Below the pieces are notes generated by a model that had not been told where the DNA came from, did no database searches, and worked only from the letters and a program-made list of their open reading frames with translations. From an uncultured Oxalobacteraceae bacterium (GTDB taxonomy: Bacteria > Pseudomonadota > Gammaproteobacteria > Burkholderiales > Burkholderiaceae): a DNA stretch of 14,824 nucleotides. Position numbers and translations under genes: made by a program. This document shows, one piece after another, positions 13,658 to 14,824 of this stretch (position 1 is its first letter; each line of letters opens with the position of its first letter). The stretch is from contig CAMLFK010000116.1 in NCBI GenBank assembly GCA_946479255.1, forward strand, positions 1 to 14,824, given 5' to 3'.

Positions 13658-14824
13658 TCAGCCGCGTGCCATCCCCGGCATCCGATCGAACCACGGCTGC
13701 ACCTCTTCCAACTGCCGCGCCACCTGCAACAACCTGTCCTCGCTCCCGAACGGCCCCATGAACTGCACCCCCAGGGGCAACCCCTCCGCCGTCCAGTGGA
13801 GCGGCACGCTCATCGACGGCGTCCCGATCAGATTCGACAGCTGCGTGAACGGCACATAACGCAGATTGCCGGTCGCAATCTTGTCGACCGTCTTGTCAAG
13901 CAACCCAAGACGCGCCAACACGCCGAGGATGCCCGTCCCGTGCAGGAACCCAAGCACGCGCTGCTCCGCCGCCGACGGATCCCCGGTCCCATGCGTAATC
14001 GGCGGATGCGCCAGTGTCGGCGTCAGGAACAGGTCATAGCGCCCGAAGTAATCCCCAACCGCACGCGAAAACTCGTTCCAGCGATTCAGTTCGGTGGTCA
14101 GCCGCGTCGCCGACACGCTGTCGCCCAGCGTCACGAGAATCCGATTCATCAGTTCCACCTCATCGCGCCGCGCACCCAGCGCCTGCGCACGTCGTACGGC
14201 CGCCGGGATCTGCCCGAAGTACACGTGCAAATAACTCTTCGCGAGGGCGGCGCCATCGATAGCAGGCGCCGCTTCCTCGACGTCGTGGCCCAAATGAGCC
14301 AATAACTCGGCCGTCCGCGACACAGCAAGCACGGCCTCCGGATGCACATCCGTCCCGATCGGCGACACCGTCGAATACCCGATGCGCAGCCGGCCCGGAT
14401 CGCGCCGCATCAGCGCGACGTAGGGCGCGGCCGGCGGCGCGATGACGAACGGATCGCCAGGCTCCGCACCCTGCAGCACGTCCAGCGCGAGCGCGGAATC
14501 GCGCACGCTGCGCGAAATCACGCCTTCGCTCGACGCGCCGAACCAGACTTCGCCGATGCCCGGCCCGGACGACACCCGCCCGCGCGACGGCCGCAGCGTG
14601 AACAGCCCACAGCACGCGGCCGGGATCCGGAGTGAGCCGCCGCCGTCGTTGCCGGCCGCCATCGGCACGATGCCGGCCGCGACCGCCGCCGCCGCGCCAC
14701 CGCTCGATCCGCCCGGCGTGCGCGCCAGGTCCCACGGGTTGTTCGTGCGCCCGTACAGAACCGGATCGGTGACGCCGCGCGTCGCGAATTCGGGCAGGTT
14801 CGTCTTGCCGAAGATGACGAGGCC
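13658..14824 (-). CDS. Amidase-signature family enzyme, N-terminus outside window
   Basis: The open frame continues without a stop to the window edge, giving the C-terminal 388 residues; the true start lies beyond 14824. Numbering from the edge, GKTNLPEFA (6-14), TPGGSSGG (36-43) and AAGNDGGGSLRIPA (56-69) are the amidase signature. Ser40 is the likely cis-serine and Ser64 the nucleophile, 24 apart as usual. The catalytic lysine (in the N-terminal K-D motif) is off the window. The GNDGGGS form and the following CCGLF resemble amidases annotated as 6-aminohexanoate-cyclic-dimer hydrolases. The family hydrolyses amide bonds; the true substrate is unknown. Very high G+C and Ala/Arg/Gly-rich codon use contrast with the island genes, as expected for core chromosome. 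Confidence 0.93.
   Translation of the reverse strand, partial: GLVIFGKTNLPEFATRGVTDPVLYGRTNNPWDLARTPGGSSGGAAAAVAAGIVPMAAGNDGGGSLRIPAACCGLFTLRPSRGRVSSGPGIGEVWFGASSEGVISRSVRDSALALDVLQGAEPGDPFVIAPPAAPYVALMRRDPGRLRIGYSTVSPIGTDVHPEAVLAVSRTAELLAHLGHDVEEAAPAIDGAALAKSYLHVYFGQIPAAVRRAQALGARRDEVELMNRILVTLGDSVSATRLTTELNRWNEFSRAVGDYFGRYDLFLTPTLAHPPITHGTGDPSAAEQRVLGFLHGTGILGVLARLGLLDKTVDKIATGNLRYVPFTQLSNLIGTPSMSVPLHWTAEGLPLGVQFMGPFGSEDRLLQVARQLEEVQPWFDRMPGMARG

Overview
The window looks like an accessory region of a Burkholderiaceae chromosome (Burkholderia or a close relative). The basis is high G+C codon use, VgrG and lipase modules of the type found in Burkholderia type VI secretion (T6SS) islands, and a beta-proteobacterial tRNA-Ser 3' end. 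The species cannot be fixed from the sequence. The first ~170 bases are C/G homopolymer runs that look like poor-quality contig-end sequence.

Layout: (1) 448-2815, minus strand: a three-gene toxin operon of PAAR tip protein with a TTR-like extension, VRR-NUC nuclease effector, and a DUF3396-type immunity protein. (2) 2816-3270: divergent intergenic control region. (3) 3271-10211, plus strand: a tightly packed vgrG, tle3-type phospholipase (DUF3274) and tla3-type lipase adaptor (DUF2875). (4) 10280-12390, plus strand: four smaller genes, namely a membrane-anchored DKNYY-repeat protein, a three-helix membrane protein, a stand-alone PAAR protein and a secreted four-cysteine STY0301-like protein. 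Their position suggests lipase immunity and remnants of further effector modules. (5) 12391-13332: no convincing gene, but terminators, TGGTACA repeats, and a tRNA-Ser 3' fragment (13130-13151) embedded in a very large hairpin and palindrome cluster. (6) 13333-14824, minus strand: a 72-residue hypothetical protein and the C-terminal 388 residues of an amidase-signature enzyme cut off by the window end.

The genes in 448-12390 read as one T6SS payload locus: a VgrG spike trimer, PAAR tips, a nuclease for the target cytoplasm with its cytoplasmic immunity protein, and a phospholipase for target membranes with its loading adaptor and probable envelope immunity proteins. No structural T6SS genes (tssA-M, hcp, clpV) are present, so this would be an auxiliary payload cluster using an apparatus encoded elsewhere. 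The tRNA-Ser fragment at 13130 is best explained as the distal attachment scar of an integrated island. That would make 1-13129 island and the small gene plus amidase core chromosome.

The most unusual items are the tRNA-Ser scar with its inverted 41-bp copy interrupted by a 25-nt hairpin, the lipase lacking a Tli3-like gene between vgrG and tle3, and the downstream candidate immunity genes with no demonstrated partner.
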